DNA from: Bryobacterales bacterium
GTDB lineage: Bacteria; Acidobacteriota; Terriglobia; Bryobacterales; Bryobacteraceae
DNA: 5,240 nucleotides
Reading direction: 5' to 3'
Assembly: GCA_003142355.1 (NCBI GenBank)
Contig: PLMF01000347.1
Coordinates: 2,316-7,555, forward strand
This document shows positions 1-4,982 of this stretch, piece after piece. A program made the position numbers and the translations under genes. The notes beneath the pieces were generated by a model that saw nothing but the letters and a program-made list of their open reading frames with translations, had not been told where the DNA came from and did no database searches. How positions within the stretch are numbered: the first letter of the stretch is position 1; each line of letters starts with the position of its first letter.

Positions 1-128
1 AGTTTTTCAGGATCGATTTTGGCCGGCGTCCGGCTGAGCGCCCGCAGCGAAAAGAAAGCCACCCCGCCGACTGCTAAGACCAATACCAGTGCAATCCAAT
101 AAAAGTTGTGCTTCTTGCGACTTGCCAT
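1..128 (-). CDS. N-terminus of a membrane-anchored protein, probably an RND/ABC efflux periplasmic adaptor (HlyD/MacA-like); cut by window edge
   Basis: Only the first 42 codons are present; the gene continues past the left edge. The protein opens with a basic stretch (MASRKKHN), then one hydrophobic segment at about residues 10-28, then a short linker ending in KIDPEK. An N-terminal anchor followed at once by a 'KIDPxKLA'-type sequence is, as I remember it, typical of acidobacterial membrane fusion proteins that link an inner-membrane pump to an outer-membrane channel. Too little is visible to prove this, and any single-pass anchored periplasmic protein would fit. I chose ATG at 128 because a weak TAGGG lies 9 bases upstream. 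An in-frame ATG at 152 would add eight residues (MKGIGRRT) but has no Shine-Dalgarno. The gene lies downstream of the small exported protein on the same strand but is separated from it by a terminator, so it probably has its own promoter. Confidence 0.7.
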   Translation of the reverse strand, partial: MASRKKHNFYWIALVLVLAVGGVAFFSLRALSRTPAKIDPEK

Positions 129-168
129 AGTACGACGCCCTATCCCCTTCATGATACGAGGTTGGCCG

Positions 169-180
169 CCGGTTGGTTCC
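169..180. repeat. 12-base exact repeat, copy 1 (second copy at 610-621)
   Basis: CCGGTTGGTTCC occurs here and again at 610-621 in the same orientation. Each copy lies just upstream of a minus-strand gene start, 41 and 14 bases away respectively. About one 12-base coincidence is expected by chance in a window this long, so a shared regulatory role is only a possibility. Confidence 0.35.
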
Positions 181-205
181 GTGGGCGCTCCGCCGCGGCG
201 CCGCC

Positions 206-251
206 AAAAAGCAAAACCGCGGGTCGACCGCCTGAGACGGTCGACCCGCGG
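206..251 (-). terminator. Intrinsic terminator of the small exported protein gene
   Basis: A perfect 14-base-pair inverted repeat (CCGCGGGTCGACCG at 217-230 with its complement at 238-251) has a 7-base loop. Read on the minus strand, the stem is followed at once by TTTTGCTTTTT (216-206). This is the standard form of a Rho-independent terminator. It begins 28 bases after the stop codon at 279 and should shield the gene at 1-128 from read-through. The stem is very GC-rich and unusually perfect. Confidence 0.88.
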
Positions 252-278
252 CATCCCGATCCGCCAGCAAACCAATGC

Positions 279-596
279 TTACTGAGCGAAGACCAGCTTG
301 GTCTTGGTTCCACCCAGCCGAATCTCGGAAATCGTGGCTTTCCCTCCCTCGTCCGAATAACGGACCGCGGTGCTGTCGTACTTCTGCGCCACGGTCTCGA
401 CCTTAACTGGGACCTCTACGGACTGCTTCCCATTGACGAGCGTGACTTTGTCACTCTGGACGCTCAGGCGATAATCCCCCGCCTTCAGTTCGTTCCCCTT
501 CACGACGGAAGGCTGGACCAGTGTGACTTTATAGGTCGCGGCGCTCGCCACTGCAAGCGCAAGGATGGCGAACGCCAGGACGAATTTCTTTAACAT
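279..596 (-). CDS. Small exported protein of unknown function, 105 residues
   Basis: The protein has a clear Sec signal peptide: MLKK, a hydrophobic core to about residue 16, and an A-S-A motif with probable cleavage after residue 19. The mature part is about 86 residues of alternating short strands (YKVTLVQPSVVKG, ELKAGDYRLSV, KVTLVNGKQSVEVPVKVET, ATISEIRLGGTKTKLVF). This pattern suggests a small all-beta domain with no cysteines and no transmembrane segment. It resembles small secreted proteins common in acidobacterial genomes whose role is unknown; I cannot assign a function. The start at 596 is well supported by AGGAGG at 601-606, four bases upstream. An in-frame ATG at 650 would put non-secretory sequence ahead of the signal peptide and is rejected. 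The gene appears to be a single transcription unit, closed by the terminator at 206-251. Confidence 0.85.
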   Translation of the reverse strand: MLKKFVLAFAILALAVASAATYKVTLVQPSVVKGNELKAGDYRLSVQSDKVTLVNGKQSVEVPVKVETVAQKYDSTAVRYSDEGGKATISEIRLGGTKTKLVFAQ

Positions 597-729
597 AATG
601 CCTCCTGAACCGGTTGGTTCCATACTTGATCTGCGGGCCGGTAGGCCCACAACCAGCGTAGCACCACTACAACGTGGATAACAACCACGGTTCGCCCGCC
701 GCCCGCCGCCGGACTATACTCGGAGGTGC
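597..729. promoter_or_regulatory. Divergent intergenic region between the small exported protein and the lipoprotein
   Basis: This stretch must hold the start signals of both divergent genes. On the left it contains the AGGAGG site of the minus-strand gene, and on the right GGAGGT (722-727) just before the plus-strand ATG at 730. Small inverted repeats are visible: CGTGG/CCACG at 673-677 and 685-689 with a 7-base gap, and GGGCC/GGCCC at 635-639 and 644-648. TATACT at 715-720 resembles a -10 box but lies too close to the start codon and lacks a good -35. No promoter can be named with confidence. Confidence 0.4.
610..621. repeat. 12-base exact repeat, copy 2 (first copy at 169-180)
   Basis: This is the second copy of CCGGTTGGTTCC. 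It lies 14 bases upstream of the start of the small exported protein and next to its Shine-Dalgarno. It partly overlaps an 8-base palindrome, AACCGGTT, at 608-615. Significance is uncertain for the reason given under copy 1. Confidence 0.35.
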
Positions 730-1713
730 ATGCGCTACGCACTCTGGTTCGCCGCCGCGGTGGTCCTGGTATCTTGCCGCTCCGGCGACAACCCATCCAA
801 GCCCGCTTCACAGCCAGCGGCACAAACCGTGGCTGAACCTCCGCAAATCCACGAGCCTGGGGAGGCTGAAACCCAGGTGGAGTTCGTGAACGTGAACATC
901 CACCTCGACCCCGTCCTGGTCCTGCACATACGGCATCTGGCAGGCAAGTTTCTTCCCACCAGAAAGGGCCAGCCACCTACCTTCGACGATAAACTGTCTT
1001 ACATCATCGCGATCGACTCAGCCGAAGTCGGCGTCACCCTGGCCAGCATGACCTATGCCATGAACACATACGTCTTCGGCGAACCGGACGCGCCCCTCAA
1101 AAACCTGCAACTCAGCAGGGAAGGCAGCGAGATCAAACAAACCGGCACGCTCAGGAAGGGCCCTGGAATTCCCTTTGAGATGGTGGGCGCCATGAGTGCG
1201 ACGCCGGATGGGAAGATCCGCATCCACCCTACGCGGATGAGAGCCGCCCATTTGCCCGTGAAGGGTCTCATGAAACTGTTCGGTCTCGACATGGCCAAGC
1301 TCATCAACACCAGGAATACCAAGGGCTTCACCGTCGACGATAACGACATCATTCTCGACCCCACCCTGATGCTCCCGCCTCCCAAGATGCGCGGGCGCAT
1401 CACCGCCATTCGCGTTCAGGGCGACGAAATCGTTCAAATCTTTGGAAATGGCGGGCAGGCGGGCTTGCCGGCTGGAGCGCGGCACTCGAACTACATTGCC
1501 TACCACGGAGGCGTGGTGCGGTTTGGAAGGCTGACGATGACCGATGCCGATATGCGGCTGATCGATGCCGACCCGTCCGATCCGTTCGATTTTTTCCCCG
1601 ATCATTACAAAGACCACCTGGTGGCGGGCTATTCCAAAACCACCGCTTCCGGGGGATTGCTGGTCTACATGCCGGATTACAACAAGATTTCGAAACCACT
1701 CCGGCCCCACTGA
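730..1713 (+). CDS. Lipoprotein of unknown function, possibly an LmeA/DUF2993-like lipid-binding fold
   Basis: The 327-residue protein begins with a short lipoprotein signal peptide (residues 1-15) ending in the lipobox LVSC, so Cys16 should be lipidated and the mature protein tethered to a membrane in the envelope. Residues 17-50 are a flexible linker rich in Pro, Ala, Ser, Gln and Glu. From about residue 50 a single strand-rich domain follows. It shows long alternating hydrophobic stretches (EFVNVNIHLDP, LSYIIAIDSAEVGVTL), a SATPDGKIRIHP segment at 156-167, a VKGLMKLFGLDMAKLI helix at 177-192, and a DDNDIILDP/IRVQGDEIVQIFG section at 203-239. The order 'linker strands, VKGL(M)xLFG helix, DDNDI' loosely recalls acidobacterial proteins of the LmeA/DUF2993 lipid-binding type, but this is an impression. 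ATG 730 is the only sensible start; GGAGG ends only three bases before it, which is short. The HEAT-repeat gene follows 42 bases later, so the two are probably co-transcribed. Confidence 0.85.
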   Translation: MRYALWFAAAVVLVSCRSGDNPSKPASQPAAQTVAEPPQIHEPGEAETQVEFVNVNIHLDPVLVLHIRHLAGKFLPTRKGQPPTFDDKLSYIIAIDSAEVGVTLASMTYAMNTYVFGEPDAPLKNLQLSREGSEIKQTGTLRKGPGIPFEMVGAMSATPDGKIRIHPTRMRAAHLPVKGLMKLFGLDMAKLINTRNTKGFTVDDNDIILDPTLMLPPPKMRGRITAIRVQGDEIVQIFGNGGQAGLPAGARHSNYIAYHGGVVRFGRLTMTDADMRLIDADPSDPFDFFPDHYKDHLVAGYSKTTASGGLLVYMPDYNKISKPLRPH

Positions 1714-1755
1714 ACCAGCCTTTCGGCATAATGAACCCAGGAGGGCACGGAACAC

Positions 1756-2616
1756 ATGAAATGGATATTGATCCTATCGGCGGCTGCGGCTCTGGCCGTC
1801 CAGGGTACGGCGGCGACCCAGGCGCAGTGCAGAGAGATGTTGCTGCACGGGTTGGACGACAAGAACCCTGAAACGCGGAAACAGGCGGTGGTTGCCCTGA
1901 GTCTGGCCGGTCAGAGCGGACCTTTGTTTGCGCGCATGGAAGAAATGTTGCAAGACAAAGACGTGCAGGTGCGGCAGGCTGTCGTGGTGAGCCTGTCGGA
2001 GGTGAGGACGAAGCGCGCCACGGCGGCGTTGCACAAGGCGTTGGAGGACGAGGTCCCGGAGGTGAGTTTTACCGCGGCGAAGGCCCTGTGTGCCCGCAAC
2101 GACCCCGCCGGCAAGCAGGCGCTGCTGGACATCCTCTCAGGGGAAAGCAAGACCTCATCGAATTTCTTCTCCAAGCAGAAGCGCCAAGCCCTGCGGATGA
2201 TGCACACGCCGCAGACCACGTTCCTATTTGCCGTTCGACAGGGGGCAGTGTTCGTTCCGTTTCCGGGCGTGGGCCAAGGCATCGCGTCCATGCAGTCGAT
2301 CCTTACGGACTCTGGAGTCCCCGGCCGCGCATCGGCGGCTTTGCTGCTCGGCAATGACCAGGCCCCCGCCGTGCTCGACGCTCTGAGAGACGCGCTCTCC
2401 GACAAGGATTGGTCGGTCCGGGCCGCTGCCGTACATTCCCTCAGCTTGCGAAACGATCCGGCTTTGAAGAAAGACCTGGAACCGCTGCTCGAAGACGACA
2501 AGGAGGCCGTGCGCATGCGGGCCGCCGCCGGATACCTGCGGTTGTCCACGATTCAGGCCGGGCTCGCGGCTCGGAAAAGCACACCTGCTGCGTCCCCGCT
2601 GCCTCCGCCACGCTAA
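1756..2616 (+). CDS. Exported HEAT-repeat protein
   Basis: The 286-residue protein carries a Sec signal peptide (MKWILILSAAAALAVQGTAATQAQ, cleavage near residues 20-24). Helical HEAT repeats follow in two blocks. Block one covers about residues 25-128, with repeat signatures DKNPETRKQAVVAL, DKDVQVRQAVVVSL and DEVPEVSFTAAKAL. Block two covers about residues 188-262, with DKDWSVRAAAVHSL and DDKEAVRMRAAAGYL. The D-x-x-x-x-V-R-x-x-A-x-x-x-L pattern is diagnostic. Between the blocks, residues 130-187 do not fit the repeat and hold a Phe- and Gly-rich stretch (TTFLFAV, FVPFPGVGQGIASMQ) that may pack on a partner or a membrane. The C-terminus (KSTPAASPLPPPR) looks disordered. HEAT solenoids are protein-binding scaffolds, so the role is probably to hold another envelope protein, plausibly the upstream lipoprotein. 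AGGAGG at 1739-1744, 11 bases before the ATG, supports the start. The stop lies only 7 bases from the convergent stop at 2624-2626. Confidence 0.88.
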   Translation: MKWILILSAAAALAVQGTAATQAQCREMLLHGLDDKNPETRKQAVVALSLAGQSGPLFARMEEMLQDKDVQVRQAVVVSLSEVRTKRATAALHKALEDEVPEVSFTAAKALCARNDPAGKQALLDILSGESKTSSNFFSKQKRQALRMMHTPQTTFLFAVRQGAVFVPFPGVGQGIASMQSILTDSGVPGRASAALLLGNDQAPAVLDALRDALSDKDWSVRAAAVHSLSLRNDPALKKDLEPLLEDDKEAVRMRAAAGYLRLSTIQAGLAARKSTPAASPLPPPR

Positions 2617-3551
2617 TCTAGCGCTATTTCACGCCGATCGACGAGAAACCCACTCCCGCAGCCGGCCCCCACGTCACATTGTGCAAACCCGGCAAGAGCC
2701 CCGCCGGCACAATCGCGTTGACCTGATAGACGCCCGCTAACCCCGGCTCCAGTCCCGCGAAAACCACCACCGCATCCTTCCCACCGATCTGCAATCGCGG
2801 CGTTTCGAATGCCCGCGCGGGAGGCGATGCCGGCGACGCTACCCCGGCCTGCACCATCGGGTTCGTCACCCCCAGCCCCAGGCCGTAGATCTCCAGCGTC
2901 TCCCCTGCGGCCGCCGGGTGGACCAGGTCCGCGGCCACACCCGTTCCCGCGTGGAACGCGGCCGCCTGCGAATAGCCCAGCACCGCGCCCAGTAGCCCGC
3001 GCATGAACGGAAAGAAGAAATTCTCCGGCGAAGAACTCTGGACCGCCACACTCACCGCCGGCAGCCGCGCTCCACCCGCATAACCGATCTGAAACGCCGC
3101 CGTGCCCGCGGCCACCGTCTGCGGCAACTGCGCATTGATCTGCCACGGCGTCGAAGCGACGAGAGGCGCCGCCAGGTTCACCCCATAGAGACTGATGAGC
3201 GACCCGGGCGACGGCGTGCCATATCCCGTCGCGCTCACCACTCCATTCGCGTTTACCAGGCGCGGAGCGTAGACGTTCTCGAAGCTCCGCAGGTCTCTGG
3301 CCGAATCCACCGGAATCCGGTACACCGCCGCCGGCGTCCCGTTCTGCGGACCGAGCCCGAACACCACCTCGGTGCCGTCATCGCTGATCGCCGGGAACTG
3401 CGGCGCCGAAACCGAAAGCTTCGTCAGCGGTCCTATTGCCGTGCCGCGCACGATCTGCCCGCTCTGTACGTACGTCACCACGGACCCGTCCGCCGAAATC
3501 GACGGGTTCCCGGCGCTATCCGATCCCTTCGAAATTCTCTGCAGTCCGCTG

Positions 3552-3570
3552 CCGTCCGCCCGTCCCGTCC
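3552..3570 (-). repeat. GGAC-type tandem repeat at the frameshift site
   Basis: Read on the minus strand, this stretch is a run of near-copies: GGAC-GGGAC-GGGC-GGAC-GG. The upstream frame runs into it as ...AAC CTG GAC and the downstream frame leaves it as GGC AGC GGA CTG CAG. Removing the 13 bases at 3554-3566 joins these as N-L-D-G-S-G-L-Q-R. That matches the propeller motif N-A-D-G-T-G-L-T-R found earlier in the same protein. Removing a single G would also restore the frame but leaves six or more extra residues. Replication slippage is the likely cause; a sequencing error in a GC-rich repeat is the alternative. Confidence 0.7.
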
Positions 3571-4230
3571 AGGTTGATGGTGTACACGTCCGTCGCCGTA
3601 GCCGCAAACGTCGGACCGTTGGGCGCCGGCGAAGTGAACACCACCACCCCATTGCGGCCGATTACGCGTTGCGGCGATGGAGCCAGCGCGCCCAGATACA
3701 CCGGCAACCGCGTCAGCCCGGTGCCATCGGCATTCACCACCAAGAACGGCTGCGTCCGCGAGACGGCGTACAGCACCTTCGTCCCATCCGGCGAAAGGTG
3801 CACTGGTCCGACGCACGGCCGGTAGCACCCCACACAGAGCGGCTGGATACATCCTTCCTTATCCACGGCCAGCGTCCGGTCCGCCGCCTTGGCGATATCC
3901 AGCAGGTGAACTTCTTCCGCCCCACCGGCGCCGCCCGGCAGCGCCGTGTAGCCCGCCATTCCCGCCGCGTACGTCAGGCTGGTCACGCCGGTCAGGTTGA
4001 AATCCCCCGCGTAGCTGGTCGGTTGCCGTACCGATGCGGGCGTGTAGAGGTAAAGATTGGTCCCCTTCTTGACCGCCCCATCGGGCGCCACCGCGGCCCC
4101 GAACAAAACCACGCTCCCGTCGGCATTGACAGCCGGCGGAATCAGATTGATCGAATCTCCGAGGCGCACAGGCATAATCTGTGCCCCCATGACCAACGGA
4201 AAGAGCAGAAGACAAATCCGCGTACAAACA

Positions 4231-4236
4231 CCTCCC
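4231..4236 (-). promoter_or_regulatory. Shine-Dalgarno without a standard start codon
   Basis: GGGAGG on the minus strand lies 7 bases before an ACG at 4223-4221 that is in frame with the propeller gene. If that ACG were ATG, the protein would start M-R-I-C-L-L-L-F-P-L-V-M-G-A-Q, an excellent signal peptide start with ideal spacing. ACG is a very poor initiator, so this may be a mutated start codon. The other candidate is the ATG at 4247, which places six odd residues (MPHPGG) in front and has no ribosome binding site. Confidence 0.5.
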
Positions 4237-4241
4237 GGGTG

Positions 4242-4261
4242 GGGCATGCTTTAGCTTGCCC
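4242..4261. repeat. REP-like imperfect hairpin
   Basis: GGGCATGCT (4242-4250) pairs with AGCTTGCCC (4253-4261) around a TT loop: nine positions with one T-T mismatch. Its flanks are also GC-rich (GGGTG before, AGGACGCG after). No T-run follows on either strand, so it does not look like a terminator. Short hairpins of the form GGGC-x-x-GC...GC-x-x-GCCC between or at the ends of genes look like dispersed REP-type elements of acidobacterial chromosomes. Only one copy is in this window, so the repeat status is an inference. It covers the only ATG available to the propeller gene. Confidence 0.5.
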
Positions 4262-4323
4262 AGGACGCGTTTTCCTTCTCATCGTATCACCGCGGCTTCC
4301 TTTGATTGCGCCATTCACCTCTT

Positions 4324-4620
4324 CTACGCAGGAACGCACTCGCGGTGGTTCAACCTGGGAAGCGCTTCTATAGACCTCCCCGCTTTCTTCTGGGCGATGC
4401 GCAGCTCGTAAAGGCTCTGCAGGTTAAGCCAGAATTCCGCACTCGTGCCAAAAAAGTGAGCCAGACGCAAAGCCGTGTCCCCAGTGATGGCGCGCTGCCC
4501 ATTCAAGATGCCGGTGATGCGGTTGGTCGGCACATCCAGCTTGCGCGCCAGCTCAGCGGCGCTCATCCCGAGTTCTTTCAGTTCTTCGGCCAGGTGTTCC
4601 CCTGGATGTATCGCGGTCAC
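4324..4620 (-). CDS. higA: HigA-family antitoxin, XRE-type helix-turn-helix
   Basis: The 98-residue protein is a typical HigA/VapI antitoxin. It opens with the family hallmark HPGEHLAEEL (residues 5-14). The helix-turn-helix follows at about residues 20-42, with SAAELARKLDV as the first helix and PTNRITGILNG as the recognition helix. Next come the conserved ITGDTALRLAHFFGTSAEFWLNLQ and the YELRIA segment. It should bind and neutralise the HigB toxin and, with it, repress the operon through the palindrome at 4933-4958. The start is GTG at 4620, chosen because AGGAGG (4628-4633) lies exactly 7 bases upstream and because the family begins here; an ATG at 4704 would fuse unrelated sequence from within the toxin gene. 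Toxin first, antitoxin second is the usual order in HigBA. The toxin stop is 11 bases before this start, so translation is probably coupled. Confidence 0.95.
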   Translation of the reverse strand: MTAIHPGEHLAEELKELGMSAAELARKLDVPTNRITGILNGQRAITGDTALRLAHFFGTSAEFWLNLQSLYELRIAQKKAGRSIEALPRLNHRECVPA

Positions 4621-4627
4621 TGCCAGT

Positions 4628-4633
4628 CCTCCT
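4628..4633 (-). promoter_or_regulatory. higA Shine-Dalgarno overlapping the higB stop
   Basis: On the minus strand TAGGAGG holds both the TAG stop of the toxin (4634-4632) and AGGAGG, a near-perfect ribosome binding site, with 7 bases to the GTG of the antitoxin. A ribosome ending the toxin is placed directly on the antitoxin start. This decides the GTG start and favours strong antitoxin synthesis. Confidence 0.85.
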
Positions 4634-4916
4634 AGTGATAGTCGACAATCTCTACGTTCGACGGCCCCGGCGCTCCGTCCGGCCACTCCAGACAGATCCT
4701 CCACCGGTCGTTGATACGGATGCTGTACTGTCCCTTACGATCGCCGCCCAGCGCTTCGAAACGATTTCCGGGCAAGGCGGCGAGGTCCTTGAGTGCCGCC
4801 GCCGCTTCCAGCCGGTCGAGCTTCAAGCGCGCCGGGTGTTCGATTCCAGAGAATGCTTTCACCCGTTTTTCAGCCGCGAAATCTCTCGTGCGCTTGTCTC
4901 GATAGCTGACAATCAT
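4632..4916 (-). CDS. higB: HigB-family toxin (RelE superfamily mRNA interferase)
   Basis: The 94-residue protein has the full length and motifs of the HigB 'plasmid maintenance system killer' family: MIVSYRDKRTRDFA at the start, a central LDRLEAAAALKDLAALPGNRFEALGGDRKGQYSIRIND, then RWRICLEWPDG and the closing VEIVDYH. In this family the toxin enters the ribosomal A site and cuts mRNA during translation; basic residues such as those in GDRKGQ, the Arg of SIRIND and WRI belong to the conserved core, and the terminal His-containing strand completes the sheet. All appear intact, so the toxin should be active. It is first in a two-gene operon with the antitoxin. There is no Shine-Dalgarno: only GAAAA separates the predicted -10 box from the ATG, so the message may be leaderless or nearly so. 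The start is fixed by family alignment and by the lack of another candidate. Confidence 0.95.
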   Translation of the reverse strand: MIVSYRDKRTRDFAAEKRVKAFSGIEHPARLKLDRLEAAAALKDLAALPGNRFEALGGDRKGQYSIRINDRWRICLEWPDGAPGPSNVEIVDYH

Positions 4917-4921
4917 TTTTC

Positions 4922-4950
4922 AGAATATCATTCGTTATGCATTACGTCAA
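4922..4950 (-). promoter_or_regulatory. Promoter of the higBA operon
   Basis: On the minus strand TTGACG (4950-4945) and TATTCT (4927-4922) are separated by 17 bases. They match the sigma-70 consensus at five of six and four of six positions, with ideal spacing. Initiation about 7 bases downstream would fall at or within a base or two of the toxin ATG at 4916. The region is clearly more AT-rich than its surroundings. Confidence 0.72.
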
Positions 4951-4958
4951 GCATAACG
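4933..4958. promoter_or_regulatory. Palindromic operator of the higBA operon
   Basis: CGTTATGC (4933-4940) and its exact complement GCATAACG (4951-4958) flank a 10-base centre that is itself partly symmetric, so 11 of 13 pairs match over 26 bases. The arms enclose the -35 box, and the inner arm lies between -35 and -10. A bound HigA dimer would therefore block RNA polymerase. Autorepression by HigA or the HigBA complex is the family rule; that this palindrome is the site is inferred from its position and symmetry. Confidence 0.75.
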
Positions 4959-4982
4959 GGGCCCAAGAGGCTCGGTTCGCAA

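Larger units (their letters stand above)
2624..4247 (-). pseudogene. Secreted TolB-like beta-propeller with C-terminal TIGR03437 (Solibacter-type) domain, frameshifted
   Basis: Two overlapping reading frames (4247-3516 and the continuation to 2624) encode one protein of about 536 residues once the frame is repaired near 3554-3566. The start region has a signal-like segment (RICLLLFPLVMGA). Then come propeller blades with the PD40/TolB signature: VNADGSVVLFG, LSPDGTKVLYAV, VNADGTGLTRL, ISADGSVVTYV, ISDDGTEVVFG. From about assembled residue 322 the C-terminal domain matches TIGR03437, with SLISLYGVNLA, WQINAQLP, ETLEIYGLGLG and LAGVYQVNAIVPAG. Such proteins are exported and numerous in Solibacter-like bacteria; their function is unknown. 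A cysteine cluster (C-x4-C-x2-C-x3-C, residues 133-145) sits in the propeller. The start is uncertain: ATG 4247 lacks a Shine-Dalgarno and lies inside a hairpin, while GGGAGG (4231-4236) is 7 bases before an in-frame ACG at 4223. The gene is convergent with the HEAT gene. An assembly error could mimic the frameshift. Confidence 0.82.

Noticed and set aside
151..156. TATCAT on the minus strand as a -10 box for the gene at 1-128
   Set aside because: The hexamer is good but no -35-like sequence lies 16-18 bases upstream.
7..270. An 87-codon minus-strand frame over the left edge
   Set aside because: It is out of frame with the better protein at 1-128 (signal anchor, KIDPEK) and would run through the terminator hairpin at 206-251.
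715..720. TATACT as a -10 box for the lipoprotein gene
   Set aside because: It would start transcription at about the ATG and waste the GGAGG just downstream; the best -35 match (TTCGCC at 691-696) is poor.
1018..1755. A 245-codon open frame on the minus strand opposite the lipoprotein gene
   Set aside because: It has no ribosome binding site or recognisable motif, while the plus strand encodes a protein with a lipobox and a consistent strand pattern.
4242..4261. Hairpin as the terminator of higBA
   Set aside because: No T-run follows the stem on the minus strand; CACCCGGGAGG follows instead.
3372..4373. A 333-codon open frame on the plus strand opposite the propeller gene
   Set aside because: The translation is rich in Arg, Pro and His with no domain pattern, and it runs antisense to clear propeller and TIGR03437 motifs. 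Long antisense frames are expected in DNA this GC-rich.
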